Assembly (NCBI RefSeq): GCF_004011175.1
Contig: NZ_RQXX01000003.1
Span: 186,001-250,000 of the forward strand
Direction of reading: 5' to 3'
Origin: Mesobaculum littorinae
Lineage (GTDB): Bacteria > Pseudomonadota > Alphaproteobacteria > Rhodobacterales > Rhodobacteraceae
DNA length: 64,000 nt
Shown here: piece by piece, positions 42,437 to 50,901 of the stretch
Numbering within the stretch: the stretch's first letter is position 1
Layout of the letters: each line of letters begins with the position of its first letter
Program-made: the position numbers and the translations under genes
Notes under the pieces: generated by a model
The model's input: only the letters and a program-made list of their open reading frames with translations
Database searches by the model: none
Told to the model about the DNA's origin: nothing

Positions 42437-43864
42437 TCAGCCCCGGGCGCGGAACCCGAACATCATGTAGTCGCGCTGGTAGATGCCGCGCACGATGCCC
42501 TCGACCTCGTCGTCGTAGATCTGGCCCAGCGGGATCGGACCTTCTTCGGTCCGGGGCGGCGCCGGCGGCGCGGCGGCGATTCCGGCAGCCTGGGCCAGCT
42601 GGTCCAGGCCGGTCGGCAGGCTGTCTTCCCGCAGCACCATGTCCGGCAGCAGGACCTCGGCCATGCCCTGCAGCACGGCTGACTGCGACGCCCAGGACGG
42701 ATCGACCCGCAGGCTGGTCTGCCCCGCGATGTTCCCCCTGACGAAACCGGCGAAGGCCAGGAAGGCCGCCCGGTGCGCGGCCGCGTCCCACCCCGCGCCC
42801 GGTGCACCCTCGGGGATCGGCAGGCCGTATTGCAGGCGCAGAACCTCGCGCATTTCGCCAAAGCTTTCGGGGCCGGTCGACAGGATATGTCGGCAGAAGG
42901 CGCGGTGCAGCCGATCGACCGGGTGCCCGATCACGGTAAAGCTTCGGTGCCCCGGGTGGCGCCGTTTCCACTGGCGCAAATCCTTCTGCGACAGGCCGCG
43001 GCGCAGGTCGTCGCGCGACGTCGAATCAAGCGCCGCCAGCCATGTCTCGACCCGGTCGCGGTCCGTCCCCCGCACCGGCATATAGAGAACCGGCGCCTCG
43101 CGCGCCGCGACATGGCCGGGCACGGCGGGGCCGCGCCGCGGTTCGAAATCCGGCATCCGCCCCAGCGCGAAGGGGTCGAGCCGGGCCAGCGCGGCCTGCA
43201 TCTCGTCGTAGTTCGCCACCTTGTCGCGCATCGTGCCGGGGTTCTGCACCTTGGTGCGGTCCGAGGGCCGGTCGATCCGTCCGGCGACGCCCAGGTACGC
43301 GGCGATGCCGTTCAGGACCGCCACATCCTGGATCTGGTCGTAGGAGATGTGGAACGCGGTCTGGCCCGACACCTGCAACCGCCGCTCGACCTCGGCACGA
43401 AAGGCGCCGGTCTGGTCCAGGTGACCGGCGAATTCGTCCGCATCGAAGGTGACCTGCGCGGTCCGGGCCTGCTTCATGTCGCCCAGTCGCCACTGCCCCG
43501 TCGACCGCGCGATCTTGAGGCTGACGTAGCTGTCCAGCGGGTTGCGGGTCAGCACGATCTTGGCGCAGCGGGGATCGTCGATGCAGCGTTCGAAAACCCG
43601 CGCATCGTGGTCGTGGAAGAACCGGAAGCCGGCGATCCCGTCGCTGCGGTCGCGCATCGCGCGCAACAGGCGGGCGGGATCCTCGTTGCGGTCTGCGATG
43701 TCGATCCCGGCCATCTGGGACTGACCGGCCCGGCCCATGAACTGCACGTTGAAGGCCTCGCCCCACATCGTGATTCCGGCGATCTTGCGCAGGTTCTCTT
43801 CGAGAAAGTTCGAGCCTGTCCGCATCTCGGCAAACAGGATGAAACTGTCGAACGTCTGGCTCAT
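42437..43864 (-). CDS. Sulfotransferase with two sulfotransferase-like modules
   Basis: 475 residues. The N-terminal module (about 1-245) is NodH-like: 5'-phosphosulfate loop FAEMRTGSNFLEENL at residues 12-26 and 3'-phosphate motif IVLTRNPLDSYVSLKIAR near 102-119. The second module (about 255-475) follows the Sulfotransfer_2 pattern: YMPVRGTDRDRVETWL in place of the P-loop, FTVIGHPVDRLHRAFCRHIL near 307-326, and VDPSWASQSAVL late in the chain. The second P-loop is degenerate, so that half may bind acceptor or be structural. It uses PAPS to sulfate a carbohydrate or similar acceptor; the neighbours suggest a surface glycan. It lies 4 bp after the GT14-type gene. Confidence 0.85.
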   Translation of the reverse strand: MSQTFDSFILFAEMRTGSNFLEENLRKIAGITMWGEAFNVQFMGRAGQSQMAGIDIADRNEDPARLLRAMRDRSDGIAGFRFFHDHDARVFERCIDDPRCAKIVLTRNPLDSYVSLKIARSTGQWRLGDMKQARTAQVTFDADEFAGHLDQTGAFRAEVERRLQVSGQTAFHISYDQIQDVAVLNGIAAYLGVAGRIDRPSDRTKVQNPGTMRDKVANYDEMQAALARLDPFALGRMPDFEPRRGPAVPGHVAAREAPVLYMPVRGTDRDRVETWLAALDSTSRDDLRRGLSQKDLRQWKRRHPGHRSFTVIGHPVDRLHRAFCRHILSTGPESFGEMREVLRLQYGLPIPEGAPGAGWDAAAHRAAFLAFAGFVRGNIAGQTSLRVDPSWASQSAVLQGMAEVLLPDMVLREDSLPTGLDQLAQAAGIAAAPPAPPRTEEGPIPLGQIYDDEVEGIVRGIYQRDYMMFGFRARG

Positions 43865-43868
43865 ACGG

Positions 43869-45566
43869 TTACCTTGCGAAATAGCGTTTGCGGCGGTCCT
43901 GCGCGACCGGCGCGCTGTCGGGAGAGACGGGGAAATCCCCCATCAGGTGGGGCTGCATGCCTTCGTTCCGCAGGTTCTGCAGAAACTGGCCAAAGCCCGT
44001 CAGGTCCACCATGTTCGGCGCCTCGGTCAGGCGGCGGGCGTTCTTGGGGCCGACCTCGTCGATCACGGTCTGCAGGGGCTCCATCGGGGCGTCGACCAGA
44101 TCGGCCATGCTCCAGATCCGCACCCGGGCCTTGGTCTGCCCGCGGCGCAGCAGGTCGAGATGCGCCGCCTCGATCCGCTGCAGCCGCGCCGCCGCCTTGC
44201 GCACCTGTGCGAAAGGCCGTTTCGATCGAAAGAGCGTCACCGCCCAGGCCCCGCTGACGACCCAGACCTGCGCGTTGGCATCCTCGGCGAAGAACCAGCC
44301 GATCCGCTGCACGTCGCGCGGACCGAAAAGCAGGCCCTGCCGTTCGCCCCGCGTGTTCCATACGAGGTTGGTCAGGAACGCCTCTGGGTTGTGGTCGCGC
44401 AGCTCGGCCCCGTCGTCGAGCGCCCCGGCAAAGGCGCGCTGGTTGTCCGCGAACTCGGCCCGGCGGGGCGCGAAGAGATGGCCATGCGCGCGCATCCCCG
44501 TGGCGCGGTGCAGCCAGGCGGGAAAGCCCTCGAACAGGTCGCCGAAGCCTTCGAACACCGCGTAGGGGGCGCAGGTCTTGCCGTTTTCCCACCCGGGGTT
44601 CGGGAACCGTCCGGGCATGTAAAGCCCCGCGCGCCCGCGCGTGCGCCGTTCGACCGCGCGGGCGAAAACGCGGTCGATCTTGCCCGGGTTGGGCTCGACC
44701 CCGCGGCGGGCGCCGGGATCGGGGGCGAGGAACATCTCGTACAGCCGGTCCGCCCGCGGCCAGATCTTGCGCGCGACAAAGCAGTCCGAGCGCCGCAGAA
44801 GCTGCAGGTGATCGTCGTAGAAGACATGCGGCTTGCCCTGGAAATCGAACTTCGACAGCGTCAGGGACCGGCTTTCCACCCGCCCGGGATGGCGCCGGAC
44901 GAGGGTCTGGTAATAGCTTTCGTCGGGGATCCAGACCTTGGCGAAGTAGCGATCGAACTCGGCACGGCGCGGGTCGGTCAGGATCCGCTCCAGCGTGGCG
45001 CGGCTCAGGCACCACCACTGCGACCCCATGTGCGGGGTCAGCCCCTCGGGGATGCGACGGCGGACGCCCAGCCGCCGCTGCAGCTCGACATAGCGGTCGA
45101 AAAGCCGCCGGTGCCGCCGCCACGAGAACGGGAACCGCAGGGTAAAGCGTTCGGCGTCGAGACCGCCCACGGTCCACGGCACGTCCTCGGTGGTGACGCT
45201 TTCGATGAAGCTGGTGTCGGGCCGTGCGGCCAGATAGTCGATGAGGTCGGGCGTCGGCCTGAGCGGCAGGCAGGACCCCGAGGCAAGGTAGACGTGCCCG
45301 ACCTGCGGAAACTCGCGCAGCATCACCTCGGCCGCGGTCTGCGACGCGGCCACCAGCGACCAGGTTCCCCATTCGCACCGCCAGCGCCCGCAGAAGCGGA
45401 TGTTGTCATGCTCTTTCAGCGCGGTCGCCAGCGCGTCGTACTGTGCCTGCGGCACCCGGGCATCGACATGGATCACCACCGGGCAGCCATGCCCGGCCCA
45501 ATGCCCCGCCACCTCGGCCGCGCGGTGCAGCGCCTCGTGGCACAGCATGACGAAGCCGACGCTCAC
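43869..45566 (-). CDS. Core-2/I-branching (GT14-like) beta-glycosyltransferase with C-terminal extension (GTG start)
   Basis: 565 residues. N-terminal domain: VSVGFVMLCHEALHRAAEVAGHWAGHGCPVVIHVDARV, SGSCLPLRPTPDLIDYL, GSQWWCLSRATLERIL and WIPDESYYQTLVRR, the order seen in the Branch/GT14 family, where the last glutamate-containing motif is catalytic. From about residue 280 a further 285 residues follow (CFVARKIWPRADRLYEMFL...) that I recognise only as the extension found in Rhodobacteraceae homologues (DUF5927/5928-type). The GTG start at 45566 overlaps the upstream stop (GTGA); upstream sequence of the long frame belongs to the neighbour gene. Confidence 0.85.
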   Translation of the reverse strand: MSVGFVMLCHEALHRAAEVAGHWAGHGCPVVIHVDARVPQAQYDALATALKEHDNIRFCGRWRCEWGTWSLVAASQTAAEVMLREFPQVGHVYLASGSCLPLRPTPDLIDYLAARPDTSFIESVTTEDVPWTVGGLDAERFTLRFPFSWRRHRRLFDRYVELQRRLGVRRRIPEGLTPHMGSQWWCLSRATLERILTDPRRAEFDRYFAKVWIPDESYYQTLVRRHPGRVESRSLTLSKFDFQGKPHVFYDDHLQLLRRSDCFVARKIWPRADRLYEMFLAPDPGARRGVEPNPGKIDRVFARAVERRTRGRAGLYMPGRFPNPGWENGKTCAPYAVFEGFGDLFEGFPAWLHRATGMRAHGHLFAPRRAEFADNQRAFAGALDDGAELRDHNPEAFLTNLVWNTRGERQGLLFGPRDVQRIGWFFAEDANAQVWVVSGAWAVTLFRSKRPFAQVRKAAARLQRIEAAHLDLLRRGQTKARVRIWSMADLVDAPMEPLQTVIDEVGPKNARRLTEAPNMVDLTGFGQFLQNLRNEGMQPHLMGDFPVSPDSAPVAQDRRKRYFAR

Positions 45567-46573
45567 GCCCAGTTTCCCGTCGACATCAGCCCGAGGATTT
45601 CGAGCTGGCGCCAGTTGATGTATTTCTCCGACCATTTGCACCACAGGTCGGGATCCTCGCGGACCCGCTTGTCGTAGGCCTTGTATTCGCGGCTGCCCGC
45701 GTAATGTTCGCCGCGTTTCAGTTCTTCGGCCGCCTTGCCGGTGATGGTGTCGAGGAACTTGGCATGCAGAAGACAGCCCGAGGTCTTCTCGCCCCCCGCC
45801 ATGTCGTAGACAAGGTTCAGCCCCCGCGGAAGCAGCATGTGGGTCGAGCTGATGTAGGCGTAGGAGCGGTGCCACTTGACCAGCGGGATCTTGTTGAGCG
45901 CCGGCGCCTGATCCGGCCGGTCGGCAAAGAACACGCGCGCCCGCGGCCCGCCCTGGATCCACAGGTTCCACGTGTCCCAGTTCTTCGAGATCATGTAGTT
46001 GCCCGAATCGAACCAGCTGGCGGTGGCGAAGGGATCCGCGCCCTCGCGATAGGGCTGCCGGGTCAGCGGCCCCTTGGGGTACATGTCCAGCAGCAGCGTG
46101 CCGAGCGCCCGCACCTGGCTGGCATCCAGCCAGTCGGTCAGCGCCTGGATCGGACGGGTATCGCAGAACGGAAAGACCAGGAATTCGTCGACATCCACGG
46201 TCAGCGCCCAGTGCCCGTGGGCATAGCGGCGCAGCAGCCAGTTCATCCAGTCCATGCCGAACCGCGCCTTGCGGTAGGACTTGCGCGTGTGCCACAGCGA
46301 CACGTCGCCCTGCTGCGCCAGGTAATCGGCCGACCCGTCGTCGGACCCGTTGTCGACGAAGAAGAAATGCTGGATGCCCATCGCGCGGTAGTAAGCGAGG
46401 AAATAGGGCAGGCGGATGCGTTCGTTGCGCAGGGTCGCGAACAGCAGGGTATCGCCCGGGCGCACCTCGGCGGTGCGGTCGGCGACCGACGTCAGCTCGC
46501 GCCGCTTGCGGAACGCGCGGATCAGCCGGACCCGGCGCCGGACGCGCAGCTTGTAGGCATCGACAAGCCCCAT
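45563..46573 (-). CDS. Family 2-type glycosyltransferase (Glyco_tranf_2_4)
   Basis: 336 residues, cytoplasmic. DTLLFATLRNERIRLPYFLAYYRAMGIQHFFFVDNGSDDGSADYL is the nucleotide-sugar binding start of this family; the DxD-like metal motif is HWALTVDVDEFLVFP near residue 115. MLLPRGLNLVYDMAGGEKTSGCLLHAKFLDTI is shared with the paralogue at 46900-47913. GAGGAAAG precedes the ATG at 46573. Donor and acceptor are unknown; the gene is coupled to the GT14-like enzyme. Confidence 0.9.
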   Translation of the reverse strand: MGLVDAYKLRVRRRVRLIRAFRKRRELTSVADRTAEVRPGDTLLFATLRNERIRLPYFLAYYRAMGIQHFFFVDNGSDDGSADYLAQQGDVSLWHTRKSYRKARFGMDWMNWLLRRYAHGHWALTVDVDEFLVFPFCDTRPIQALTDWLDASQVRALGTLLLDMYPKGPLTRQPYREGADPFATASWFDSGNYMISKNWDTWNLWIQGGPRARVFFADRPDQAPALNKIPLVKWHRSYAYISSTHMLLPRGLNLVYDMAGGEKTSGCLLHAKFLDTITGKAAEELKRGEHYAGSREYKAYDKRVREDPDLWCKWSEKYINWRQLEILGLMSTGNWA

Positions 46574-46899
46574 CGCTTTCCTCGTGACGTGCCGGGTGGA
46601 AAGGCCCCGCCGGCAAAACGGGCCGCACCGCGCGACCGCCGGGCGCAGACTAGTCCCGCGGGCGGCAAATCCCAACCGAAACGAGGGCCGTCCCGCCGCG
46701 TGGCACCCGAAGCCGCCCCCCGGGTTGCGGCGAGGTCACGCCGGGACAGGGCCGGGACACGGGCTGGGGGCGCGGCGCGACCACACGCCCATGCCCGACA
46801 GTGCCTCCCCCTCCACACGCCGCCGCCCCCGGGATGCGTGGGCGCCCGGCGGCGATCCGGCGGTGCCGCGCGGGGGCCCGGCGGTCGGCTCTGGCCGGC
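46574..46899. other. Spacer between the two family 2 glycosyltransferase genes, no gene seen
   Basis: 326 bp of C/G-rich DNA. Open frames on both strands translate to arginine/proline/alanine-rich sequence without family resemblance. It may contain a promoter for the downstream three genes (46573 leftwards), but no motif is clear. Confidence 0.5.
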
Positions 46900-47913
46900 T
46901 CAGCGCCGCATCAGGCCCAGCGCCTCCAGCCCCTTGGCCCCGTCGTAGGTGGCCGAGGTGTCGGACCAGAGGACGGGGCCCGCGATCAGCCCGTCGTAAT
47001 AGCCGTCAAAGGCCTCCGGGTCGCCGAAATGCTGGCGCCTGCGCTTTTCCTCGGCCGAGCGGGAAAGGATCGAGGGCAGGAACTTGGTATGCAGCAGCAC
47101 GCCCGAGGGCTGCGCGCCGCCGGGCCCGTCGTAAAGCCGGTTCAGCCGCCGCGGCAACATCGCGTGGGTGGAATTGACGTAGACATAGCCCCGCCGCCAA
47201 TGGACGAAGGGCAGCTTGTTCAGTGTCGGCGACCGTCGCGGCATGTCGGCAAAGAACATGCGTTCGCGCACGCCACCCTGCACCCACAGGTTCTCCATCG
47301 GGGACTGCCGCACCGCGCGATAGGGGCCGGCGTCGAAGTGGCGCAGAAGCCGGGTCGGATCCTCTCCCGCCGCGTAGGGCTGCGCCCCGAGCGGGCCGCG
47401 CGGGTAGAGGTCCAGCATCAGCGCCCCCATCGCCGCGCGCCCCCCCGAGGCGAGCCGCCCGGAAAGATCGGGCAGCGACAGGGTGTCGTGGTCGGGATAG
47501 ACCAGCAGCTCGTCCGCATCGACGGTGACGCACCAGTGCCCGGTGCCGTGGCGCCGCAGCAGCCAGTTCGCCCAGTCGAGCCCGAAGCGCGCGGCCTTGT
47601 AGCCCGCCTGCGTGTGCCACAGCGACACGTCGGGCGCGCCGGTCAGGATCTCGGGCCCGGCATCGTCGCTGGCGTTGTCGACGATCAGGAAATGCCCCAC
47701 CCCCAGACGCCGGTAATGGTCCAGGAAATACGGCAGGCGCTGCGCCTCGTTGCGGATCACGGCGACGACAAGGATCGCGCCGGGGCTGATCGCGGCGGTC
47801 CGGTCGGTCACCGGGGTCAGCGCATGGCGGGCGCGGAACGCCCGCCACAAAAGCCGCCGCCGTTTCAGCCGAAGCCGGTAGGCGGCCCAGGGGGACAGGC
47901 GCGCCCCGCTCAC
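46900..47913 (-). CDS. Family 2-type glycosyltransferase, paralogue of the neighbour (GTG start likely)
   Basis: 337 residues from the GTG at 47913 (VSGARLSPWAAYRLRLKRRRLLWRAFRARHALTPVTDRTA). This length and start align with the 336-residue paralogue next door; the open frame to 48069 would overlap galU with an arginine-rich extension. Motifs: ILVVAVIRNEAQRLPYFLDHYRRLGVGHFLIVDNASDDAGPEIL and HWCVTVDADELLVYPDHD. The two enzymes share LPFVHWRRGYVYVNSTHAMLPRRLN / IPLVKWHRSYAYISSTHMLLPRGLN. An old tandem duplication is likely. Confidence 0.85.
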   Translation of the reverse strand: MSGARLSPWAAYRLRLKRRRLLWRAFRARHALTPVTDRTAAISPGAILVVAVIRNEAQRLPYFLDHYRRLGVGHFLIVDNASDDAGPEILTGAPDVSLWHTQAGYKAARFGLDWANWLLRRHGTGHWCVTVDADELLVYPDHDTLSLPDLSGRLASGGRAAMGALMLDLYPRGPLGAQPYAAGEDPTRLLRHFDAGPYRAVRQSPMENLWVQGGVRERMFFADMPRRSPTLNKLPFVHWRRGYVYVNSTHAMLPRRLNRLYDGPGGAQPSGVLLHTKFLPSILSRSAEEKRRRQHFGDPEAFDGYYDGLIAGPVLWSDTSATYDGAKGLEALGLMRR

Positions 47914-48031
47914 CGCTGAGCGACGGGGGTGGCGCCGCACCGCGGGCCCGGGGTCGCGCAGGGACCGATCCCGAGGACCGCGGCACGGCGGGGTCGACCG
48001 AGGCGCGCCACGCGCCGCGGGGTCGCGGGCA

Positions 48032-48952
48032 TCAGCCCGCCGTGCCCTGGCCCGAAGGTCCCTGCGCATCCATCAACTCTTCGAGGTAGGTCGAGAATTC
48101 GCCCCGCAGGTCGGGCCGCGACAGCCCGAAGGCGACCGTCGCCTGCAGGAACCCGGCCTTGGAACCGCAGTCGAACCGCTGCCCGCGGAAGCGCAGGCCG
48201 TACACACCCTCTTCGCTGTCGATCTCGGCGGCGATCGCGTCGGTCAGCTGGATCTCGCCCCCGGCGCCGGTCTTCTTCTGCGACAGCGCCCGCATCACCG
48301 ACGGCGTCAGGATATAGCGGCCGATCACGGCAAGGTTCGAAGGCTCTTCCCCCGCGGGCGGCTTTTCAACCATGCCCTTGACCCGCAGGAGCGGGCCGTT
48401 CTGCTCGGCGATGTCGAGCACCCCGTACGAGGACGCCTTTTCTGCCGGAACTTCCATCGCCGCGACCATGCAGCCGCCGGTTTCCTCGTAGGCCTCGGTC
48501 ATCTGCTGCAGGCAGGACTTGTCGTCGGTGGCGATCACGTCGTCGGGCAGGATGACGGCGAAGGGTTCGTCGCCGATCAGCCGGTTGGCGCACCAGACGG
48601 CGTGGCCCAGCCCCAGCGCACGGTGCTGCCGGATATAGGCGATGGCCCCCGAATCCATGTTGGTGTGGTCCAGCGCGTCGAGGATCTCGGTCTTGCCCTT
48701 GGCCTTGAGCGACGCTTCCAGCTCGGGGGCGTGGTCAAAGTAATCCTCGAGCGCGCTTTTCCCGCGCGAGGTGACGAAGATGAACTCGGTGATGCCCGCG
48801 GCGCGGGCCTCGTCGATGGCGTACTGGATCAGCGGCCGATCGACGAGCGTCATGATCTCCTTGGGGATGGACTTCGTCGCAGGGAGGAACCGCGTCCCCA
48901 GCCCGGCGACGGGAAACACGGCCTTGGTGACCTTGCGTTGCAGATTAGACAT
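48032..48952 (-). CDS. galU: UTP-glucose-1-phosphate uridylyltransferase GalU
   Basis: 306 residues. KAVFPVAGLGTRFLPATKSIPKEIMTLVDRPLIQYAIDEARAAGI is the nucleotide-binding signature, and SSYGVLDIAEQNGPLLRVKGMVEKPPAGEEPSNLAVIGRYIL and GEIQLTDAI the sugar-binding part. It makes UDP-glucose for glycan synthesis. Beginning with MSNLQRKVTKAVFPVAG. It lies in the same direction as, and upstream of, the glycosyltransferases. Confidence 0.96.
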   Translation of the reverse strand: MSNLQRKVTKAVFPVAGLGTRFLPATKSIPKEIMTLVDRPLIQYAIDEARAAGITEFIFVTSRGKSALEDYFDHAPELEASLKAKGKTEILDALDHTNMDSGAIAYIRQHRALGLGHAVWCANRLIGDEPFAVILPDDVIATDDKSCLQQMTEAYEETGGCMVAAMEVPAEKASSYGVLDIAEQNGPLLRVKGMVEKPPAGEEPSNLAVIGRYILTPSVMRALSQKKTGAGGEIQLTDAIAAEIDSEEGVYGLRFRGQRFDCGSKAGFLQATVAFGLSRPDLRGEFSTYLEELMDAQGPSGQGTAG

Positions 48953-49123
48953 TGTCTTACGTCCCGCAGAGGCCCGGGCCGCGCCAAGCGCATCGCCCGG
49001 GGGTTTAAAAGTGCTGGGCCGATTAAAGCATACCGCGCAACGCCTTACCACTGCCGCAAGCCGGGGTATGCGAAGATCCCCGGCTGTCGGCCCGGTCGTC
49101 CGCGCCCCGGCTCGGGCCCCGGG

Positions 49124-49921
49124 TCAGGCAGGCTGCAGATCCACCCCCGGCGCATAGGCGATGAAGAAAGGGTTGGCGAACCCCGCCTTGCCATAGGCCA
49201 GCGGGCTATGATCGTCGAACCGCACGACATGGCCGCCGGCCCCCGACAGCACCGCGTGGCCCGCGGCGGTGTCCCACTCCATCGTGCGGCCAAGCCGGGG
49301 ATAGAGGTCGGCCTCGCCCGTGGCGACAAGGCAGAACTTCAGCGAGGACCCCGCGCTGGTCATGTCGCGCACGGCATACTTGCCGATATAGTCGTCGGTC
49401 GCCTGATCACGGTGCGATTTCGACGCCACGACCATCAGGGCCGAGGTATCGGGCGTGCTGACCTTCAGGGGTGCCGTGGCGCCGGGGGCCTCCTTGGCCA
49501 TGTCGCCCGTCTCCTCGACCGACCGGCCGTCGGCATCGGTGTAGAACAGCCGCCCGCGCGCCGGGGCATAGACCACGCCGCGCACCGGCACGCCGTTTTC
49601 GACATAGGCGATGTTGACGGTGAAATCGCCGCGGCGCTGCACGAACTCCTTCGTGCCGTCCAGAGGATCGACGATCAGGAAGGTCGACACCTCTTGCGTG
49701 TGCGAAGCGGCCTGTTCCTCGGTCACCAGCGCGACGTCGGGAAAGGCGCGCCGCAGCCCCTCCGAGATGAGGGCGTCGGCGGCTTCGTCCGCCTCGGTCA
49801 CCGGACTGGCATCGGCCTTCGATTTCACTTCGAAATCGTCGGCCCCGTAGATCTCCATGATCCTGTCCCCGGCTTCCAGCGCGAGGCGCCGCATGACCGT
49901 CGTGAGCTTCTGGAAATCCAC
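49124..49921 (-). CDS. cysQ: 3'(2'),5'-bisphosphate nucleotidase CysQ
   Basis: 265 residues of the lithium-sensitive phosphatase (inositol monophosphatase) fold. SPVTEADEAADALI, LVTEEQA, FLIVDPLDGTKEFVQRRGDFTVNIAYVENGVPV and RTMEWDTAAGHAVL are the metal-binding motifs in the CysQ subgroup. It hydrolyses PAP (3'-phosphoadenosine 5'-phosphate) to AMP, removing the by-product and inhibitor of sulfotransferases. A sulfotransferase gene is encoded 5.3 kb downstream in the same direction. It is divergent from the ABC-2 permease. Confidence 0.95.
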   Translation of the reverse strand: MDFQKLTTVMRRLALEAGDRIMEIYGADDFEVKSKADASPVTEADEAADALISEGLRRAFPDVALVTEEQAASHTQEVSTFLIVDPLDGTKEFVQRRGDFTVNIAYVENGVPVRGVVYAPARGRLFYTDADGRSVEETGDMAKEAPGATAPLKVSTPDTSALMVVASKSHRDQATDDYIGKYAVRDMTSAGSSLKFCLVATGEADLYPRLGRTMEWDTAAGHAVLSGAGGHVVRFDDHSPLAYGKAGFANPFFIAYAPGVDLQPA

Positions 49922-49976
49922 AATACCTCCTGCGCAAGACCGCGCGATTGCCTGAATGCCGTCACGTTCTTATGCT

Positions 49977-50006
49977 TTGACATCGACCGGACGGCAAGAT
50001 TTGCAT
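49977..50006 (+). promoter_or_regulatory. Candidate promoter of the ABC-2 permease gene
   Basis: A perfect -35 TTGACA at 49977-49982 lies in the 158-bp divergent region. The -10 at 17 bases (TTTGCA, 50000-50005) is weak. It is the only good -35 in this region and lies about 75 bp upstream of the permease start. Confidence 0.35.
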
Positions 50007-50079
50007 CCCCCGCAAAGGGCGGACTCCAGACACGGGCGAAACCCGAGGGGCCCCGGCCCCACAACCGACGGCGAGGCAC

Positions 50080-50901
50080 ATGTTCGAACGCAGACGCTCC
50101 GCGACGACGATGAGCTCGGCCGCCAGCATCTTCGAGCTGATCTACCACAACACCGTGCGCAGCGTCCGCAAGACGCATGCCAACGCGGTAATGGCGATCA
50201 TGATGAACATCCTGCAGACGGTCGTCTTCGTGATGGCCTTCTACCTTCTGTTCGTCGTGCTGGGCATGCGCGGCAACGCGATCCGCGGCGATTTCATGCT
50301 TTACCTGATGTCGGGGATCTTTCTTTACATGGTGCACACCCGCACCGTGCAGGCGATCATGCGCTCCGAGGGGCCCGCCTCGCCGATGATGAAGCACGCG
50401 CCGATGACGACCGCGGTGGCCATCGCCTCGGCGGCGCTGGGGGCGCTTTACGTGCAGGTCCTGTCGATGGGGCTGGTGCTTTACGTCTATCACGTGGGCT
50501 GGGGCCCGATCCACATCCACGACCCCGAGGGCGCGTTCGCGATGATCGCGCTGGCGTGGTTCTCGGGCCTGGGCGTCGGCATCATCTTCCTCGCGATCAA
50601 GCCCTGGGCGCCGAGCTTCGCCAACATGGCGTCGATGATCTACACCCGCGCCAACATGATCGCGTCGGGCAAGATGTTCGTGGCAAACCAGCTGCCCGGA
50701 TACATGCTGGCGTTCTTTTCGTGGAATCCGCTGTTTCACACGATCGACCAGGCGCGGGGCTTCACCTTCATCAACTACTTTCCCCACAATTCCAGCGTGA
50801 CCTACCCGATCTGGGTGTCGCTGGCGCTGCTGATGGTCGGCCTGATGGGCGAGTTCTATACCCGCAAGCATGCCTCGATGAGCTGGAGCGCCCGGCGATG
50901 A
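50080..50901 (+). CDS. ABC-2 type permease, polysaccharide/capsule export-like
   Basis: 273 residues with six hydrophobic segments, the KpsM/Wzm-like ABC-2 family: an N-terminal amphipathic portion (IFELIYHNTVRSVRKTHANAVMAIMMNILQTVVFVMAFYLLFVVLG), then FMLYLMSGIFLYMVHTRTVQAIMRSE, and the C-terminal SWNPLFHTIDQARGFTFINYFPHNSSVTYPIWVSLALLMVGLMGEFYTRKHASMSW. These move polysaccharides or glycolipids across the inner membrane. No ATPase gene is adjacent, so its partner must be encoded elsewhere. The ATG overlaps are clean and the next gene starts in ATGA overlap. Confidence 0.85.
   Translation: MFERRRSATTMSSAASIFELIYHNTVRSVRKTHANAVMAIMMNILQTVVFVMAFYLLFVVLGMRGNAIRGDFMLYLMSGIFLYMVHTRTVQAIMRSEGPASPMMKHAPMTTAVAIASAALGALYVQVLSMGLVLYVYHVGWGPIHIHDPEGAFAMIALAWFSGLGVGIIFLAIKPWAPSFANMASMIYTRANMIASGKMFVANQLPGYMLAFFSWNPLFHTIDQARGFTFINYFPHNSSVTYPIWVSLALLMVGLMGEFYTRKHASMSWSARR

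Noticed and set aside
43869-46628. Single 919-codon glycosyltransferase spanning two genes
   Set aside because: The upstream part of this frame lies out of frame over the family 2 glycosyltransferase, which has its own start, ribosome-binding site and complete family sequence. The GTG/TGA overlap at 45563-45566 explains the boundary.
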